From positions 1-64,000 of the forward strand of contig NZ_CP102355.1 in NCBI RefSeq assembly GCF_009696685.2: DNA of 64,000 nucleotides, read 5' to 3'. This DNA comes from Paracoccus sp. SMMA_5_TC (GTDB lineage Bacteria; Pseudomonadota; Alphaproteobacteria; Rhodobacterales; Rhodobacteraceae). Each line of letters begins with the position of its first letter. Position 1 is the first letter of the stretch. Made by a program: the position numbers and the translations under genes. Positions 8,959 through 17,773 of the stretch are shown here, piece after piece. The notes under the pieces are model-generated. The model did no database searches and had not been told where the DNA came from. It saw nothing but the letters and a program-made list of their open reading frames with translations.

Positions 8959-10110
8959 ATGCCCCAGACCCCCGACCCCGCCGAATTGACCGCCCGGCTG
9001 ATCCGCTGCCCCTCGGTCACCCCCCAGGAAGGCGGCGCGCTGGAGTTGCTGCAGGAATTGCTGGGCGCGGCTGGTTTTGAATGCCACCGGGTCGATCGCA
9101 ACGGCACACCCAACCTGTTCGCGCGCTGGGGCGCCCGCGGGGCGGCGCGCAGCCTGGGCTTCAACGGCCACACCGATGTGGTGCCCCCGGGCGATGCCGC
9201 CAGCTGGACCCACCCGCCGTTTTCCGGCCACCAGGCCGACGGCTGGATCTGGGGGCGCGGCGCCACCGACATGAAATCCGGCGTCGCCGCCTTTGTCGCC
9301 GCCGCCATCGGCTTCGTGCGCGAAACCCCGCCCCGGGACGCGGCGCTGATCCTGACCATCACCGGCGACGAGGAAGGCCCCGGCAAGGACGGCACCCGCG
9401 CGCTGCTGGACTGGATGGCCGCGCAGGGCGAGCGCATGGATGCCTGCATCGTTGGCGAGCCCTCGAACCCCGACCGCCTGGGCGAGATGATCAAGATCGG
9501 GCGCCGCGGCTCGATGACGCTGAACATCGAGGCGCGCGGGGTTCAGGGCCATGCCGCCTACCCGCATCGCGCCCGCAACCCGATCCATGCGCTGATCGCG
9601 CTGCTGCACGATCTGACCAGCCAGCCGCTGGACCAGGGCACCGAACATTTCGACCCGTCGGGATTGCAGGTGACCACCGTCGATTGCGGCAACCCGGCCT
9701 CGAACGTGATCCCGGAACGGGCACGGGCGACCATCAACATCCGCTTCAACGATGCCCATGATTCGGCCAGCCTCGAACGGATGATCCGCGCCCGCGCGCA
9801 GGCCATCGCCGCCGAAACCGGCGTTGGCTTTGCCATCGACACCGATGTCTCGGGCGAAAGCTTCCTGACCGCGCCCGGCCCCTTTGTCGATCTGGTCGCC
9901 GATGTGGTGCGGCAGGAAACCGGCCTGACCCCGGTGCTGTCCACCTCGGGCGGAACCTCGGATGCGCGCTTCGTCAAGGATCACTGCCCGGTGCTTGAAT
10001 TCGGGCTGGTGGGGCATTTCATGCATCAGGTGGACGAGCGCGTGCCCGCCGAACAGGTGCGGCAGCTGTCCCGGATCTATCGCCGCATCCTGGAGCGTTA
10101 CTTCGCATGA
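8959..10110 (+). CDS. dapE: Succinyl-diaminopimelate desuccinylase
   Basis: DapE hydrolyses N-succinyl-LL-diaminopimelate in lysine and cell-wall precursor synthesis. The 383-residue product is an M20 metallopeptidase. [10 protein letters not shown] (His71, Asp73), the bridging Asp in GATDMKSG, the catalytic GDEEG (136-140) and [11 protein letters not shown] are all present. The ATG at 8959 is chosen because it follows GGAGAG at good spacing; the frame is open further upstream. It overlaps the next gene by four bases (ATGA), so dapE, the GNAT gene and the small membrane protein form one operon. Confidence 0.93.
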   Translation: MPQTPDPAELTARLIRCPSVTPQEGGALELLQELLGAAGFECHRVDRNGTPNLFARWGARGAARSLGFNGHTDVVPPGDAASWTHPPFSGHQADGWIWGRGATDMKSGVAAFVAAAIGFVRETPPRDAALILTITGDEEGPGKDGTRALLDWMAAQGERMDACIVGEPSNPDRLGEMIKIGRRGSMTLNIEARGVQGHAAYPHRARNPIHALIALLHDLTSQPLDQGTEHFDPSGLQVTTVDCGNPASNVIPERARATINIRFNDAHDSASLERMIRARAQAIAAETGVGFAIDTDVSGESFLTAPGPFVDLVADVVRQETGLTPVLSTSGGTSDARFVKDHCPVLEFGLVGHFMHQVDERVPAEQVRQLSRIYRRILERYFA

Positions 10111-10526
10111 TCGAAACCACCCGCGACCTCGAGTCCTGCCGCGCCATCCGCCGCGCGGTGTTCATCGTCGAACAGAACGTCCCCGAGGCCGAGGAATGGG
10201 ACGGCCGCGATGGCGAGGCAACGCATCTGCTGGCCCGCGACGCAGAGGGCCGCGCCATCGGCACCGCGCGCATCCTGATCCAGGGCGAAACCGGCAAGAT
10301 CGGCCGCGTCGCAGTGCTGGCCGAGGCCCGTGGCACCGGCATCGGTGCGGCGCTGATCCGCGCCGCGCTGGACCATCTGCGCCGGACGCCCGGCATCACC
10401 CGCGCCAGTCTGGGCGCGCAAACCCATGCCATCGGCTTTTACGAAAAGCTGGGCTTTGTCGCCCATGGGCCGGAATATGACGATGCCGGCATCCCGCATC
10501 GCGACATGACGATGGAACTGCGATGA
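10107..10526 (+). CDS. GNAT family N-acetyltransferase
   Basis: This is a 139-residue single-domain acetyltransferase. The acetyl-CoA binding loop is [13 protein letters not shown] (matching R/Q-x-x-G-x-G/A), and the C-terminal [22 protein letters not shown] resembles the ElaA/YjcF type. Substrate cannot be read from sequence. It overlaps dapE by four bases upstream and the next gene by four bases downstream, so it is almost certainly cotranslated with them. Confidence 0.85.
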   Translation: MIETTRDLESCRAIRRAVFIVEQNVPEAEEWDGRDGEATHLLARDAEGRAIGTARILIQGETGKIGRVAVLAEARGTGIGAALIRAALDHLRRTPGITRASLGAQTHAIGFYEKLGFVAHGPEYDDAGIPHRDMTMELR

Positions 10527-11038
10527 TCCGCCCGGAACTGGCCGAACGGCTGCGTCCCTGGGCCGAAACCGCCGCCGCTCTGGCGGCGACGGCGGCAGGG
10601 CTGTGGCTGTTCAGCCTGGGCGGCTGGCTGTTCTGGCCGCTGGGGGCATTGGTCGCGGGCGCAGCGGCGCTATGGGCGCTGGATGCGCGGCGACGGATGC
10701 GTTTTGCCCGCGACAGTCTGGGCCCGGGTCTGGTCGAACTGGACGAGGGCGCGATTCGCTACCTGTCGCCGAACCGGCTGCTGGGCGGCGAAATCGCCCT
10801 GCGCGACCTGTCCGAAATCCGGCTGATGCGGCTGAACGGCCAGTCGCACTGGCGCTTGAAAAGCATCGATGCTCAGGCCCTGCTGATCCCGGTGGACGCG
10901 CGCGGCGCGCCGGCGCTGGCCGGGGCTTTTGCAACCCTGCCCGGCATCGATATGGGTCGCGTTACCGCCGCGCTGGCGCCAGACCGCCCCGCGATCCAGA
11001 CCGTCTGGACGCGCCCCGCCTACGCCCGCTTGACTTGA
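10523..11038 (+). CDS. Small membrane protein of unknown function
   Basis: This 171-residue protein has two adjacent hydrophobic segments at about residues 13-33 and 35-52, then an arginine-rich turn and a soluble C-terminal domain of about 110 residues. The C-terminal part (LVELDEGAIRYLSP, then a mixed beta pattern) resembles small PH-like membrane-anchored domains, but I do not recognise a named family. It is the last gene of the dapE operon, with an ATGA overlap to the acetyltransferase. No function is proposed. Confidence 0.75.
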   Translation: MIRPELAERLRPWAETAAALAATAAGLWLFSLGGWLFWPLGALVAGAAALWALDARRRMRFARDSLGPGLVELDEGAIRYLSPNRLLGGEIALRDLSEIRLMRLNGQSHWRLKSIDAQALLIPVDARGAPALAGAFATLPGIDMGRVTAALAPDRPAIQTVWTRPAYARLT

Positions 11039-11088
11039 GCCGCCGCGCTTGTCACCTGTGACGCAGCAAGGCAGATGAAAGGCCCCCG

Positions 11089-12468
11089 ATGTCCATTCCC
11101 CAACAGGGCGGCGGCCCGATCGAACGTCCCGAACAACTGGCCGAATACATTGCCTCGGGCGAAAAGCCCAGGGAACGTTGGCGCATCGGAACCGAGCACG
11201 AGAAATTCGGCTATCGCCAGGCCGACCACATGCCGCTGCCCTATGACGCGCCGCCGGGCCAGCCCTCGGTCCGCGCCATGCTCGAGGGGCTGCGCGACCG
11301 CTTTGGCTGGACCCCGGTGCTCGAGGCCGGCAACATCATCGGTCTGGAACGCAACGGCGCCAATGTCAGCCTGGAGCCAGGCGGCCAGCTGGAACTGTCG
11401 GGCGCGCCGCTGGAAACCATCCACCAGACCTGCGACGAGGTGAACCAGCACCTGGCCGAGGTGCGCGAGATCGCCGAGCGCATGGGCGCGGGGTTCATCG
11501 GTCTGGGGGCCGCGCCGATCTGGCGGCAAGAGGACATGCCGATGATGCCCAAGGGGCGTTATCGGCTGATGACCGATTACATGGGCCGCGTCGGCACGCT
11601 GGGCACGCAGATGATGTATCGCACCTGCACGGTGCAGGTGAACCTGGACTTCGCCTCGGAAGCGGACATGGTGCAAAAGCTGCGGGTGGCGCTGGCGCTG
11701 CAACCGGTGGCCAATGCGCTGTTCGCCAATTCGCCGTTCCTCGACGGCAAGCCCAACGGCTGGAAAAGCTGGCGTGCGCATATCTGGCAGAACCTGGACG
11801 ATGCGCGCACCGGGCTGCTACCCTTTGCCTTCGAGCCGGGCATGGGCTATGAACGTTGGGTCGATTATGTTCTTGATGTGCCTATGTATTTTGTCTATCG
11901 TGACGGCAAGTACATCGACGCGCTGGGACAAAGCTTCCGCGATTTCATGCAGGGCCGGTTGCCGGCGCTGCCCGGCGAAATTCCCACCCTGTCCGACTGG
12001 GCCGATCACCTGACCACAGTATTTCCCGAAGCGCGGGTCAAGAAGTTCATCGAGATGCGCGGCGCCGACGGTGGGCCATGGCGGCGGCTGTGCGCCCTGC
12101 CCGCGTTCTGGGTCGGCCTGATCTATGACCAGACGGCACTGGATGCCGCCTGGGATCTGGTCAAGGGCTGGGATGCCCCCATGCGCGAGGCATGGCGCCA
12201 GGCCGCCGGGCGCGAGGCGTTGCAGGCGCAGGTCGACGGCCGGTCGATGCGCGATCTGGCGCGCGAGGTGCTGGCCATCGCCGAAGCCGGGCTGAAGGCG
12301 CGGGCGCGACCCGGCAATGGCGGCATGGTGCCCGACGAAAGCCATTTCCTGGACGCGCTGCGCGAAAGCGTCGACAGCGGCCAGGTGCCGGCGGATGAAT
12401 TGCTGGCCCGTTATCACGGCGACTGGGCTGGCGATCTGGATCGCATCTACGCCGAATATTCCTATTAG
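11089..12468 (+). CDS. gshA: Glutamate-cysteine ligase (alphaproteobacterial/plant type)
   Basis: This enzyme makes gamma-glutamylcysteine, the first step of glutathione synthesis. The 459-residue product belongs to the GCS2/plant-type family, with the nucleotide- and metal-binding stretch RIGTEHEKFGY at 32-42 and the conserved GRYRLMTDYM and MMYRTCTVQVNLDF blocks. Length fits alphaproteobacterial GshA (about 455). The ATG at 11089 is used; a GC-rich hairpin follows the stop (12492-12514). It stands about 50 bases beyond the dapE operon and may have its own promoter. Confidence 0.9.
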   Translation: MSIPQQGGGPIERPEQLAEYIASGEKPRERWRIGTEHEKFGYRQADHMPLPYDAPPGQPSVRAMLEGLRDRFGWTPVLEAGNIIGLERNGANVSLEPGGQLELSGAPLETIHQTCDEVNQHLAEVREIAERMGAGFIGLGAAPIWRQEDMPMMPKGRYRLMTDYMGRVGTLGTQMMYRTCTVQVNLDFASEADMVQKLRVALALQPVANALFANSPFLDGKPNGWKSWRAHIWQNLDDARTGLLPFAFEPGMGYERWVDYVLDVPMYFVYRDGKYIDALGQSFRDFMQGRLPALPGEIPTLSDWADHLTTVFPEARVKKFIEMRGADGGPWRRLCALPAFWVGLIYDQTALDAAWDLVKGWDAPMREAWRQAAGREALQAQVDGRSMRDLAREVLAIAEAGLKARARPGNGGMVPDESHFLDALRESVDSGQVPADELLARYHGDWAGDLDRIYAEYSY

Positions 12469-12491
12469 GCGCGGACAGCCTGCGGGCTTGC

Positions 12492-12514
12492 GCCGGGGGC
12501 AAGGCGCCCCCGGC
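12492..12514. terminator. GC-rich hairpin between gshA and the DUF2852 gene
   Basis: GCCGGGGGC (12492-12500) pairs perfectly with GCCCCCGGC (12506-12514) around a five-base loop, in the convergent gap between two genes. There is no T-run on either strand, so efficient intrinsic termination is uncertain. Confidence 0.4.
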
Positions 12515-12525
12515 TGCGGCCGGGA

Positions 12526-12957
12526 TCAGGCCTGCGGCTCTTGCGGGGCCTGCGGATCGCGGCGGCTTTGCATGAACTGGTCGAACTCGGCCTTGTCCTT
12601 GGCTTCGCGCAGCTTTTCCAGAAAGCTCAGGAACTCGCGGTGCTCGTCCTCGAGCCGGCGCAGCGTCTCGGCGCGATAGGCGTCAAAGGCGCTGTTGCCG
12701 GTGGGACGGGCAAAGCCCTGCCCCGAATGGCGATGCAGGTGGTTCATGTGATGGCGGTGGCGGCAGGAAAACATGCGTTTGCTCCAGATGACATAGGCCA
12801 GCAGGGCCAGACCCAGCGGCCAGCAGGCGACAAAGGCCAGGATGGTCGCGGCGATCCAGGCCCCCTTTCCCCGTTCGTCCAGCCAGTCCCGCATTGCGGC
12901 CGCAGCGGCCCAGATACGGTCCATGACCGAAGCGCGCGGAGCGATCTCGGTATTCAT
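12526..12957 (-). CDS. DUF2852 family membrane protein
   Basis: This 143-residue protein matches the alphaproteobacterial DUF2852 family. It has an N-terminal soluble stretch, one membrane segment at about 34-58, and a His/Arg-rich patch (RHRHHMNHLHRH) that could bind metal. A helical C-terminal region follows, rich in Glu and Lys (about 85-140). Function is unknown. It is convergent with gshA. The His-rich patch is the only clue to a role and is not diagnostic. Confidence 0.8.
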   Translation of the reverse strand: MNTEIAPRASVMDRIWAAAAAMRDWLDERGKGAWIAATILAFVACWPLGLALLAYVIWSKRMFSCRHRHHMNHLHRHSGQGFARPTGNSAFDAYRAETLRRLEDEHREFLSFLEKLREAKDKAEFDQFMQSRRDPQAPQEPQA

Positions 12958-13042
12958 GGTGATCCCTTTCCCATGTGAATGTTAATCACATTTACATAGA
13001 TGGGTCTGCGCTGGCGCCTTTCAAGCGTCCAGGTCGCAAATT

Positions 13043-13654
13043 TCATTCGGGGATCAGCCCCAGCCCACGCAGATAGATCAGCACACCGCTTTCCAGCATA
13101 TCGGCCGGTGCAATGGGCGAGCGGCTTCCGGGGGCACCCCGGCCGAACAATTCGACCACACCGTGACTGAGCGCCCAGATGTGATCGGCGATGATGCCGG
13201 CCGGGGGCCGGCGGTCTGGCGGCAGGCGATCGAACAAAGCCTCGGCCCCGCTCAGCAACACGTTGCGCGCCCGCGCCGACGCGAGTTGCAATCCGGCATT
13301 GCCGGCGATGGACAGGCCCGCCTCGAACATGGCGATGTAATAGCCACGGCGGTCGGCAGCAAAGTTCAGGTATTCCTGCCCCATGCGCAGGAATGCGGTC
13401 AGCGGCCGCGGCCGGCCGCCGTCAAACGCCGCCTCCAGCCGATCGGCAAATTCCTCGAAGCCCTGGCGCGCGACCTCCTCCAGCAATTCCTCGCGTCCGG
13501 TGAAATGGCGATAGGGCGCGGCGGCGCTGACGCCGGCCAGACGCGCGGCCTCGGCCAGGGTAAAGGCCTGGGGACCGCGTTCCTCGATCAGGCCCACGGT
13601 CGCCTCGACCAGCGCCTGACGCAGATTGCCGTGGTGATAGGATGATCGGGCCAT
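13043..13654 (-). CDS. TetR family transcriptional regulator
   Basis: This 203-residue regulator has an N-terminal TetR helix-turn-helix (residues 32-51, TLAEAARLAGVSAAAPYRHF) and a C-terminal ligand domain of the WHG type. It starts only nine bases after the HPr stop codon on the same strand, with AAGGG before the ATG, so it is probably the last gene of the hprK-rapZ-EIIA-HPr operon. That position is unusual for a TetR gene, which more often lies divergent from its target. The ligand and targets are unknown. Confidence 0.87.
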   Translation of the reverse strand: MARSSYHHGNLRQALVEATVGLIEERGPQAFTLAEAARLAGVSAAAPYRHFTGREELLEEVARQGFEEFADRLEAAFDGGRPRPLTAFLRMGQEYLNFAADRRGYYIAMFEAGLSIAGNAGLQLASARARNVLLSGAEALFDRLPPDRRPPAGIIADHIWALSHGVVELFGRGAPGSRSPIAPADMLESGVLIYLRGLGLIPE

Positions 13655-13663
13655 GCGCGGCCC

Positions 13664-13954
13664 TTACATGCCTTCGCCGAAATAATCGCCGACCAGCGCC
13701 GTCAAGGCCTCGGCCAGTTCCAGGGCCTGGGCGCCGCGAGTGGTGACGCGGATGGTGCTGCCGCGCGGCGCGGTCAGCATCAGCAGACCCATGATCGAAT
13801 CGCCTGAAACGCTCATCCCGTCCTTTTCGACGATGGCCTGGGCGTCGAAGCGTTCCACCGTCTCGACGAACTTGGCGCTGGCGCGCGCGTGCAGGCCCTT
13901 TTCGTTGATGATGGCCAGTTCGCGGGTCACGATCCCCGTGGTCAGGTCGTTCAT
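13664..13954 (-). CDS. ptsH: Phosphocarrier protein HPr
   Basis: HPr relays phosphate from EI (or EI-Ntr) to EIIA proteins. The 96-residue product has the active His22 in GLHARAS and a regulatory Ser53 in GDSIMGLLML, the target of HPr kinase. Both key residues are kept, so it can be phosphorylated at both sites. It overlaps the EIIA gene by four bases (ATGA). No EI or sugar permease is in the window, so the module looks regulatory rather than transport-related. Confidence 0.93.
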   Translation of the reverse strand: MNDLTTGIVTRELAIINEKGLHARASAKFVETVERFDAQAIVEKDGMSVSGDSIMGLLMLTAPRGSTIRVTTRGAQALELAEALTALVGDYFGEGM

Positions 13955-14376
13955 GATACTGCCCGTGTCGGCACCGGCAGCACATCCGCGGGCAGAACGT
14001 CGTAACTGTTGATGTATTTGCGCCCGGCATCCTTTGCCAGGGTCACGGCATCGGCCACCGGCAGCTTGCGCGACTTGGCCAGCTTGACCAGCATGGGCAG
14101 GTTGGCGCCATAAAGGATCGAACGGTTCTGGCAGGCACAAGCCATCAGGGACAGGTTCGAGGGCGAGCCGCCGAACAGATCGGTCACGACAACCACACCG
14201 TCGCCCGAATCCACCGCATCTGCAGCGGCGCAGATTTCGGCCTGTTTCGCGCCCCTGTCATGGTTTTCCTCTATCGTGACGGCCCGGATCCCGGTCTGAG
14301 GGCCCACGACATGCTCGACCGCGGAAAGATATTCCCGCGCGAGGCCACCATGCGCAACGATGACAATCCCGATCAA
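13951..14376 (-). CDS. PTS system mannose-type EIIA component
   Basis: This 141-residue EIIA-Man domain begins IGIVIVAHGG, with the phosphorylated His at position 9. The only sensible start is TTG at 14376, with TAGGA four bases upstream; no ATG precedes it. Such stand-alone EIIA proteins, without EIIB, EIIC or EIID partners, are found in alphaproteobacterial regulatory PTS operons next to hprK and rapZ. It lies 16 bases after rapZ and overlaps HPr by four bases. Confidence 0.9.
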   Translation of the reverse strand: MIGIVIVAHGGLAREYLSAVEHVVGPQTGIRAVTIEENHDRGAKQAEICAAADAVDSGDGVVVVTDLFGGSPSNLSLMACACQNRSILYGANLPMLVKLAKSRKLPVADAVTLAKDAGRKYINSYDVLPADVLPVPTRAVS

Positions 14377-14392
14377 TTCGTCCTACCACGCA

Positions 14393-15349
14393 TCAGCCGC
14401 TACCCCTGCGCCCGTGCTGTGCGAGAGGCCGATCTTGGCCTTCATCCCCAGGTGCCGGCGCCTTTTCGCGGCGTTCAAGTTCCCGGTGCCTAATTGACAC
14501 CTGCCAGCCTGCTTTCGCAAGCGCATCTGCCATTTTTTCCGCCATTGTGACGGAACGGTGCTGCCCCCCGGTGCATCCGAAGCCGATTGCCAGATGCGCC
14601 TTGCCCTCCTCAAGATGGGCAGGCAGGGTAAAAAGCACAAGATCCCTGACCTTTTCGAAAAAGGGCGCGAATCGTTCATCGGCCATCACATATCGCTGAA
14701 CGGCACTGTCCCGTCCGTCCAGGGCTCGCAGATCGCGATCCCAATGCGGGTTGGCCAGAAAGCGGCAGTCGAACATGACATCCAACCCTCGCGGCACGCC
14801 CCGCTTGTAGGAAAAGGATTGCACCGAAACGCCAAGCCTGCGCCCCGGCTGGGTTTCAAACCAGCGCGCCAGCTCTGCCTTCAGATCGTGTGGAGTCAGT
14901 TCCGATGTATCGACCAGCACATCTGCCCGCGCCCGGATCGGCGCCAGCAGGTCGCGTTCGGCAGTGATCGCCTCTAACGGCGAGCCCTCGGCCCGCAGCG
15001 GATGGCGGCGGCGCGTTTCGTTGAAGCGCCGCAACAGCACCTCGGTGCTGCAGTCCAGAAACAGCACCTCGGGCGCGTATTCGGGCAGGCGCGTCAGCTT
15101 GTCCAGAAGCTCGACCAGATTCGTGACGGAAAAATCACGGTTGCGCACATCAAGCCCCAAGGCCAAGGGCACCGGCCGCGCTGGCCCGTCCAGCAGACGC
15201 GGCACCAGCGACAGTGGCAGGTTGTCGATCGCCTCGTAACCCAGATCCTCCAGCACATTGATGGCGGTGGATCGGCCGGCGCCCGACGGGCCGGTAATCA
15301 GCACCAGCCGTTGGACATTTTCGTCAATCGTGGGCTGCACATCTGTCAT
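14393..15349 (-). CDS. rapZ: RNase adapter protein RapZ
   Basis: RapZ (YvcJ family) is a P-loop protein which in enteric bacteria guides RNase E to small RNAs controlling glucosamine-6-phosphate synthesis. The 318-residue product has Walker A GPSGAGRS at 20-27 and the C-terminal RNA-binding domain with [10 protein letters not shown]. It ends HRELERREK, a little longer than usual. The ATG at 15349 is chosen over upstream codons to match family length. It lies ten bases after hprK. The role in alphaproteobacteria is less well defined than in enterics. Confidence 0.9.
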   Translation of the reverse strand: MTDVQPTIDENVQRLVLITGPSGAGRSTAINVLEDLGYEAIDNLPLSLVPRLLDGPARPVPLALGLDVRNRDFSVTNLVELLDKLTRLPEYAPEVLFLDCSTEVLLRRFNETRRRHPLRAEGSPLEAITAERDLLAPIRARADVLVDTSELTPHDLKAELARWFETQPGRRLGVSVQSFSYKRGVPRGLDVMFDCRFLANPHWDRDLRALDGRDSAVQRYVMADERFAPFFEKVRDLVLFTLPAHLEEGKAHLAIGFGCTGGQHRSVTMAEKMADALAKAGWQVSIRHRELERREKAPAPGDEGQDRPLAQHGRRGSG

Positions 15350-15359
15350 CCTGGGGCCA

Positions 15360-15797
15360 TCATAGATCACATTGCCCTGAATCGTCCGTATCGGCCCGTC
15401 CTCCGTCGAGATATTGCAACAGTGCTGATGCAAGATGGTCACGCCCCTGCCCCAGGACCAGATCCAGCGGCACATCCAACAGCACGATCCGACGATGAGG
15501 GGGCAGCCGCAGCGGCTCGGGACGGGCCAGATCGACGGCCAGCGCCAGCGGTGCCGGGCCGCAAGGCCGCGCCGTCAGGATACCGATGCCGCGCGCCTCG
15601 ATCCGGCCGCGAATCGCGGTCGGCGCATCGGCGATCAGGCGTCCGCCGTCGCGGCGCAACAGCGTGCGGTCATCGGCCACCAGCCCGGAGCCGCGCGCCA
15701 TCATTTCCAGCGCCAGCGTGGATTTGCCCGATCCCGACGGCCCCAGGATCAACAGTCCCCGGCCGCAATGAACCACGCAAGAGGCGTGCAGGATCAT
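15360..15797 (-). CDS. hprK: HPr kinase/phosphorylase (short alphaproteobacterial form)
   Basis: HprK phosphorylates HPr on a serine in response to metabolic state. The 145-residue product has only the C-terminal catalytic domain, as is usual in Alphaproteobacteria: Walker [10 protein letters not shown] from residue 19 and the HprK signature region EARGIGIL. It heads the operon hprK-rapZ-EIIA-HPr-tetR. The ATG at 15797 is chosen to match short HprK proteins; the frame is open upstream. It is divergent from pckA, with about 230 bases between the two starts. Confidence 0.9.
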   Translation of the reverse strand: MILHASCVVHCGRGLLILGPSGSGKSTLALEMMARGSGLVADDRTLLRRDGGRLIADAPTAIRGRIEARGIGILTARPCGPAPLALAVDLARPEPLRLPPHRRIVLLDVPLDLVLGQGRDHLASALLQYLDGGRADTDDSGQCDL

Positions 15798-15896
15798 TCG
15801 GTGGCCCTTTCTGCAACGGCGAATCGTGTGACGCCGCGGCGGCTGCGGCTGAGGCGATGTGACAAAAACTTGACGCATCGACCATGTTTTCGTCAA

Positions 15897-15928
15897 TGTT
15901 TGCGCTAACCTTTTCTGGTGGCGCTAAC
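15897..15928. promoter_or_regulatory. Candidate LacI-type operator with a second half-site, upstream of pckA
   Basis: TGTTTGCGCTAACC (15897-15910) is a near-palindrome of the LacI-family form TGTTAGCGCTAACA (two mismatches). GCGCTAAC recurs at 15921-15928, 19 bases on. The region is about 100 bases before the pckA start and also lies in front of hprK. LacI-type regulators of central carbon metabolism (CceR in Rhodobacter) control gluconeogenic genes, so the location fits. The identity of the binding protein is inference. Confidence 0.4.
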
Positions 15929-16024
15929 TCTATCCTTAAGTGCGCTTTCTCTGGGGAAATGGCGTGTTATAGGACCGGCAACGGCCGGTTGTCGGCCCCG
16001 AAATCTTGCAGGAGCACAGGTGCC

Positions 16025-17623
16025 ATGTCCCACGCACGCGTCAATCCGAACTGCCGGCTCGAGGATCAGGGGATCACGGGGCTGGGGAAAGTTCACTACA
16101 ACCTGCTGGAGCCGGCCCTGATCGAGGCCGCACTGAAACGCGGCGAAGGCAAGCTGGGCCTGGGCGGCACCTTCCTGGCAACCACCGGCGCCCATACCGG
16201 CCGCTCGCCCAAGGACAAGCATGTCGTGCGCACGCCCTCGGTCGAAAACACCATCTGGTGGGACAACAACAAGCCGATGGCGCCCGATGCCTTCGACCGC
16301 CTTTATGACGACATGCTCGCTCACATGAAGGGCAAGGAATACTTCGTCCAGGATCTTTACGGCGGCGCCGACCCGGCCCTGCGTCTGGACGTGCGCGTGG
16401 TGACCGAACTGGCGTGGCACAACCTGTTCATCCGTCACCTGCTGCGCCGTCCCGCGGCCGAGGAACTGGCCAGTTTCGTTCCCGACTTCACCATCATCAA
16501 CTGCCCCTCGTTCAAGGCCGACCCCGAACGGCACGGTTGCCGGTCCGAAACCGTGATCGCGCTGAATTTCGACCGCAAGCTGATCCTGATCGCCAATACC
16601 GCCTATGCCGGCGAAAACAAGAAATCGGTGTTCACGCTGCTGAACTACATCCTGCCGGAAAAGGGTGTGATGCCGATGCATTGCTCGGCCAACCACGCCA
16701 TCGGCAACCCCGACGATTCGGCGATCTTCTTCGGCCTGTCGGGCACCGGCAAGACCACGCTGTCGGCCGACCCTTCGCGCACGCTGATCGGTGACGACGA
16801 ACACGGCTGGTCCGACAACGGTATCTTCAACTTCGAAGGCGGCTGCTACGCCAAGACCATCAACCTCTCGGCCGAGGCCGAACCGGAAATCTACGCCACC
16901 TGTTTCCGCTTCGGCACCGTGATCGAAAACATGGTCCATGATCCGGACACCCTGGAACTGGACTTCGACGACAATTCGATCACCGACAACATGCGCTGCG
17001 CCTACCCGCTCGAGCAGATCTCGAACGCCTCGCCCAGCTCGCTGGGCGGCAAGCCGCGCAACGTCATAATGCTGACCTGCGACGCCTATGGCGTGCTGCC
17101 GCCCATCGCCCGGCTGACCCCGGCGCAGGCGATGTATCACTTCCTGTCGGGCTTCACCTCCAAGACGCCGGGCACCGAACTGGGCGTGACCGAACCGACC
17201 CCGACCTTCTCGACCTGCTTCGGCGCCCCGTTCATGCCGCGTCGCCCCGAGGTTTACGGCAAGCTGCTGCAGGAAAAGATCGCCGCCTCGGGCGCGACCT
17301 GCTGGCTGGTCAACACCGGCTGGACCGGCGGCGCCTTCGGCACCGGCAAGCGCATGCCGATCAAGGCCACCCGCGCGCTGCTGACCGCGGCGCTGGACGG
17401 GTCGCTGAACAATGTCCAGTTCCGCAAGGATCCCAATTTCGGCTTCGACGTGCCGGTATCGGTCCCCGGGGTCGAGGACAAGTTGCTGGACCCGCGCCAG
17501 ACCTGGGCCGACCCGGCCGCCTATGACGCCCAGGCCCGCAAGCTGGTGGCGATGTTCAGCGACAATTTCGCCCAATACGCCGACAAGATCGACGACGACG
17601 TGCGCGCCGCCGCCATCGGCTAG
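16025..17623 (+). CDS. pckA: Phosphoenolpyruvate carboxykinase (ATP)
   Basis: PckA converts oxaloacetate and ATP to phosphoenolpyruvate, the entry to gluconeogenesis. The 532-residue product has the ATP-type P-loop [13 protein letters not shown] from residue 237, the kinase-1a region with GDDEHGWSD, and NTGWTGG. The ATG at 16025 follows GCAGGAGC and gives the usual N-terminus; the frame is open upstream. A good intrinsic terminator follows. Its divergence from the regulatory PTS operon suggests shared control by carbon state. Confidence 0.97.
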   Translation: MSHARVNPNCRLEDQGITGLGKVHYNLLEPALIEAALKRGEGKLGLGGTFLATTGAHTGRSPKDKHVVRTPSVENTIWWDNNKPMAPDAFDRLYDDMLAHMKGKEYFVQDLYGGADPALRLDVRVVTELAWHNLFIRHLLRRPAAEELASFVPDFTIINCPSFKADPERHGCRSETVIALNFDRKLILIANTAYAGENKKSVFTLLNYILPEKGVMPMHCSANHAIGNPDDSAIFFGLSGTGKTTLSADPSRTLIGDDEHGWSDNGIFNFEGGCYAKTINLSAEAEPEIYATCFRFGTVIENMVHDPDTLELDFDDNSITDNMRCAYPLEQISNASPSSLGGKPRNVIMLTCDAYGVLPPIARLTPAQAMYHFLSGFTSKTPGTELGVTEPTPTFSTCFGAPFMPRRPEVYGKLLQEKIAASGATCWLVNTGWTGGAFGTGKRMPIKATRALLTAALDGSLNNVQFRKDPNFGFDVPVSVPGVEDKLLDPRQTWADPAAYDAQARKLVAMFSDNFAQYADKIDDDVRAAAIG

Positions 17624-17649
17624 GCCGCAGCCGACCAGAAACTTCGATG

Positions 17650-17674
17650 GGGGCAGCATCGCGCTGCCCCTTTT
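17650..17674 (+). terminator. Intrinsic terminator of pckA
   Basis: GGGGCAGC (17650-17657) pairs with GCTGCCCC (17663-17670), loop ATCGC, followed by TTTT. It lies 27 bases after the pckA stop. Confidence 0.85.
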
Positions 17675-17730
17675 CGCATCAAGGTCACCGGTTTGTTTCC
17701 GCACCGGAAACAGACCGGGAAAAGGCGCAA

Positions 17731-17753
17731 AGCCGGGCGCGAGCCCGGCTTTT
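17731..17753 (-). terminator. Terminator hairpin downstream of rnr
   Basis: AGCCGGGC (17731-17738) pairs with GCCCGGCT (17743-17750) around a GCGA loop, with three T residues on each strand. It lies about 20 bases beyond the rnr stop and could act in both directions, insulating the convergent pckA and rnr. Confidence 0.7.
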
Positions 17754-17773
17754 CCGCTGGATTGACGGTCCGG

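Noticed and set aside
11046..11088. Riboswitch upstream of gshA
   Set aside because: The gap is only about 50 bases and has no conserved riboswitch core.
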